Assembly (NCBI GenBank): GCA_964425275.1
Contig: CAYRLZ010000011.1
Span: forward strand, 1-6,481
Source: CAYRLZ01 sp964425275
Lineage (GTDB): Bacteria > Hydrothermota > Tepidihabitantia > Tepidihabitantales > JBDRVQ01
Direction: 5' to 3'
Length of the DNA: 6,481 nucleotides
The position numbers and the translations under genes were made by a program. Position 1 is the stretch's first letter; each line of letters opens with the position of its first letter. The notes under the pieces were generated by a model. It made no database searches. It was given only the letters and a program-made list of their open reading frames with translations, and was not told the DNA's origin. This document shows positions 5,921-6,481 of the stretch, in pieces.

Positions 5921-6005
5921 ACCCCATTAGAAATTATCGAAACTGAAAGAAAACTTCCAATAAGATTCGAAATTCCTGAAACTTTTAGGAAATTTCTAAC
6001 GGGGT
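5921..6005. repeat. 85-bp palindromic repeat (MITE/REP-like)
   Basis: Outer arms ACCCCATTAGAAATT (5921-5935) and AATTTCTAACGGGGT (5991-6005) pair over 15 bp with one mismatch. An inner TTCCT/AGGAA hairpin sits near the right arm. It contains no ORF. It looks like a small non-autonomous or structural repeat; other genomic copies would be needed to prove this. Confidence 0.55.
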
Positions 6006-6033
6006 AAACGAGTTTATCTAAAAACTTCGTTTT

Positions 6034-6121
6034 TCGTTGTGAAGGAGCAAAGAAAGTGTGGCAATCTATTGATTTTACGATACTTATTATGAGATTGCTT
6101 CGCTACGTTCCTCACAATGAC
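6034..6121. repeat. 88-bp degenerate inverted repeat of the widespread CATTGCGAGG...GCAATC type
   Basis: The right end read on the minus strand is GTCATTGTGAGGAACGTAGC followed by GAAGCAATCTCAT. The left end is a diverged copy, CGTTGTGAAGGAGC through GTGGCAATCTAT. Paired blocks are TTGTGA (6037-6042) with TCACAA (6112-6117) and GCAATCT (6061-6067) with AGATTGC (6092-6098). From memory this resembles a palindromic repeat (CATTGCGAGGAGCGAAGCGA type) dispersed in many unrelated bacterial genomes. It is coding-free and appears decayed on the left side. Confidence 0.65.
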
Positions 6122-6143
6122 TTTTTGGACAAACTCTAAAACC

Positions 6144-6149
6144 TATAAT
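6144..6149 (+). promoter_or_regulatory. Possible -10 box for the 6228 gene
   Basis: A perfect TATAAT lies 78 nt before the ATG at 6228. At the right distance upstream there is only a T-rich stretch (6122-6127), and the better TTGGAC (6125-6130) is just 13 nt away. The call is therefore weak. Confidence 0.3.
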
Positions 6150-6200
6150 ATTACTGAAAAGATAAAGCGGATTGGTTGGCAAATGGGCTGGCGGAAAAAT

Positions 6201-6219
6201 AAAGAGAACCGTCCCCTTT
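6201..6219. repeat. AAAGAGAACCGTCCCCTTT motif, possible dispersed repeat end
   Basis: This 19-base string ends 8 nt before the start codon of the last gene. From memory, the complementary form (AAAGGGGACGGTTCTCTTT) recurs in many genomes, often near REP-associated Y1 transposase elements. No transposase is present here. If it is such a repeat, it has replaced the normal ribosome-binding region of the gene. Confidence 0.35.
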
Positions 6220-6227
6220 AATCCCCT

Positions 6228-6481
6228 ATGAAGCGAGTCATAACAATCGCTTTAGTTTTTGCCGCAATAGCGTTAGCGGCAACACGGGTTTATGACATTG
6301 AGCCCTACAAAAATGTCAATGCTTGGTCTCCTTATCAAGGATATATCGGGCAGACCTTCATTGCCACCTGCGATAGTTTTGTCTGGGCGGAAATCTTTAT
6401 CGGCTCCCAAAACATACCAGGACAATATCATTTTGAAATCAGGGAGGGGGATGCGCAAGGTCCTTTAATTGCCAGTGGGGA
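6228..6481 (+). CDS. Secreted protein of unknown function, N-terminal part (cut by window edge)
   Basis: Eighty-four full codons are visible from ATG at 6228; the frame is still open at the window end. Residues 1-18 are a clean Sec signal peptide (MKRVITIALVFAAIALAA), probably cleaved before TRVYDIEPYKN. The mature part reads WSPYQGYIGQTFIATCDSFV, then AEIFIGSQN and QYHFEIREGD, and ends GPLIASG. This pattern of short strands (Q-T-F-A, then Y-x-F-E-I-R-E, then L-I-A-S-G) is typical of secreted beta-sandwich domains that follow a signal peptide in large extracellular proteins. I cannot name the family. The ATG has no Shine-Dalgarno: the ten bases before it are pyrimidine-rich. A leaderless or structure-driven start is possible. 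Codon use matches the neighbouring plus-strand gene. Confidence 0.75.
   Translation, partial: MKRVITIALVFAAIALAATRVYDIEPYKNVNAWSPYQGYIGQTFIATCDSFVWAEIFIGSQNIPGQYHFEIREGDAQGPLIASG

Larger units (their letters stand above)
5835..6227. other. 393-bp non-coding island with palindromic repeats
   Basis: No credible gene is seen here. The stretch is AT-rich and holds two palindromic elements (5921-6005 and 6034-6121), 28 bp apart. A small AAAAAC-TTC-GTTTTT hairpin (6020-6034) lies between them. A lone TATAAT occurs at 6144-6149 and a repeat-like motif at 6201-6219. No classical terminator follows the 693-aa gene, so the first palindrome may do that job. Confidence 0.7.

Noticed and set aside
6273..6458. 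61-codon minus-strand frame at the right end
   Set aside because: It is antisense to the signal-peptide-bearing plus-strand gene starting at 6228.

Overview
This window looks like a piece of a bacterial genome with a diderm (outer-membrane) cell plan. Its proteins are rich in Lys, Glu, Arg and aromatic residues and the G+C is moderate. The gene content (a DUF5916-type CBM9/beta-barrel protein, LPP20-like lipoproteins, a PQQ-repeat secreted protein, an AbiEii/DUF6922 pair and a small heat-shock protein) resembles uncultivated, often thermophilic lineages such as WOR-3/Stahlbacteria and relatives of the FCB group. That placement is an inference from style and memory, not from a search.

Left part, minus strand (3104 down to 1): one apparent polycistronic unit. 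A good sigma-70-type promoter (TTGACT, 16 nt, TATAAT at 3104-3077) lies between two 20-bp ATGCT/AGCAT dyads. It drives a 212-aa LPP20-like lipoprotein, then a 333-aa LPP20-like plus DUF4384 lipoprotein with a GTG start overlapping the previous stop. Next come a 205-aa AbiEii-family nucleotidyltransferase with an ATGA overlap, a 103-aa DUF6922-like partner, a 30-residue signal-peptide-like small ORF, and a secreted PQQ-type beta-propeller protein cut by the window edge. No terminator was found between these genes. The striking feature is a toxin-antitoxin-like pair translationally chained to envelope lipoprotein genes.

Middle (3148-3642, minus strand): a complete hsp20 gene with its own strong Rho-independent terminator, which insulates it from the lipoprotein operon.

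Right part, plus strand (3719-6481): a divergent promoter (TTGACA, 17 nt, TATTAT) is so close to the next start codon that the message for the 693-aa CBM9/DUF5916 beta-barrel protein is predicted to be leaderless. A 393-bp non-coding island follows. It carries two palindromic, MITE/REP-like elements of about 85-88 bp and another short repeat-like motif. Then comes the start of a second secreted protein, which runs off the window. Both plus-strand genes lack a Shine-Dalgarno sequence, whereas the large minus-strand genes with a free upstream region have strong ones.

No rRNA, tRNA, CRISPR array or transposase gene was seen.
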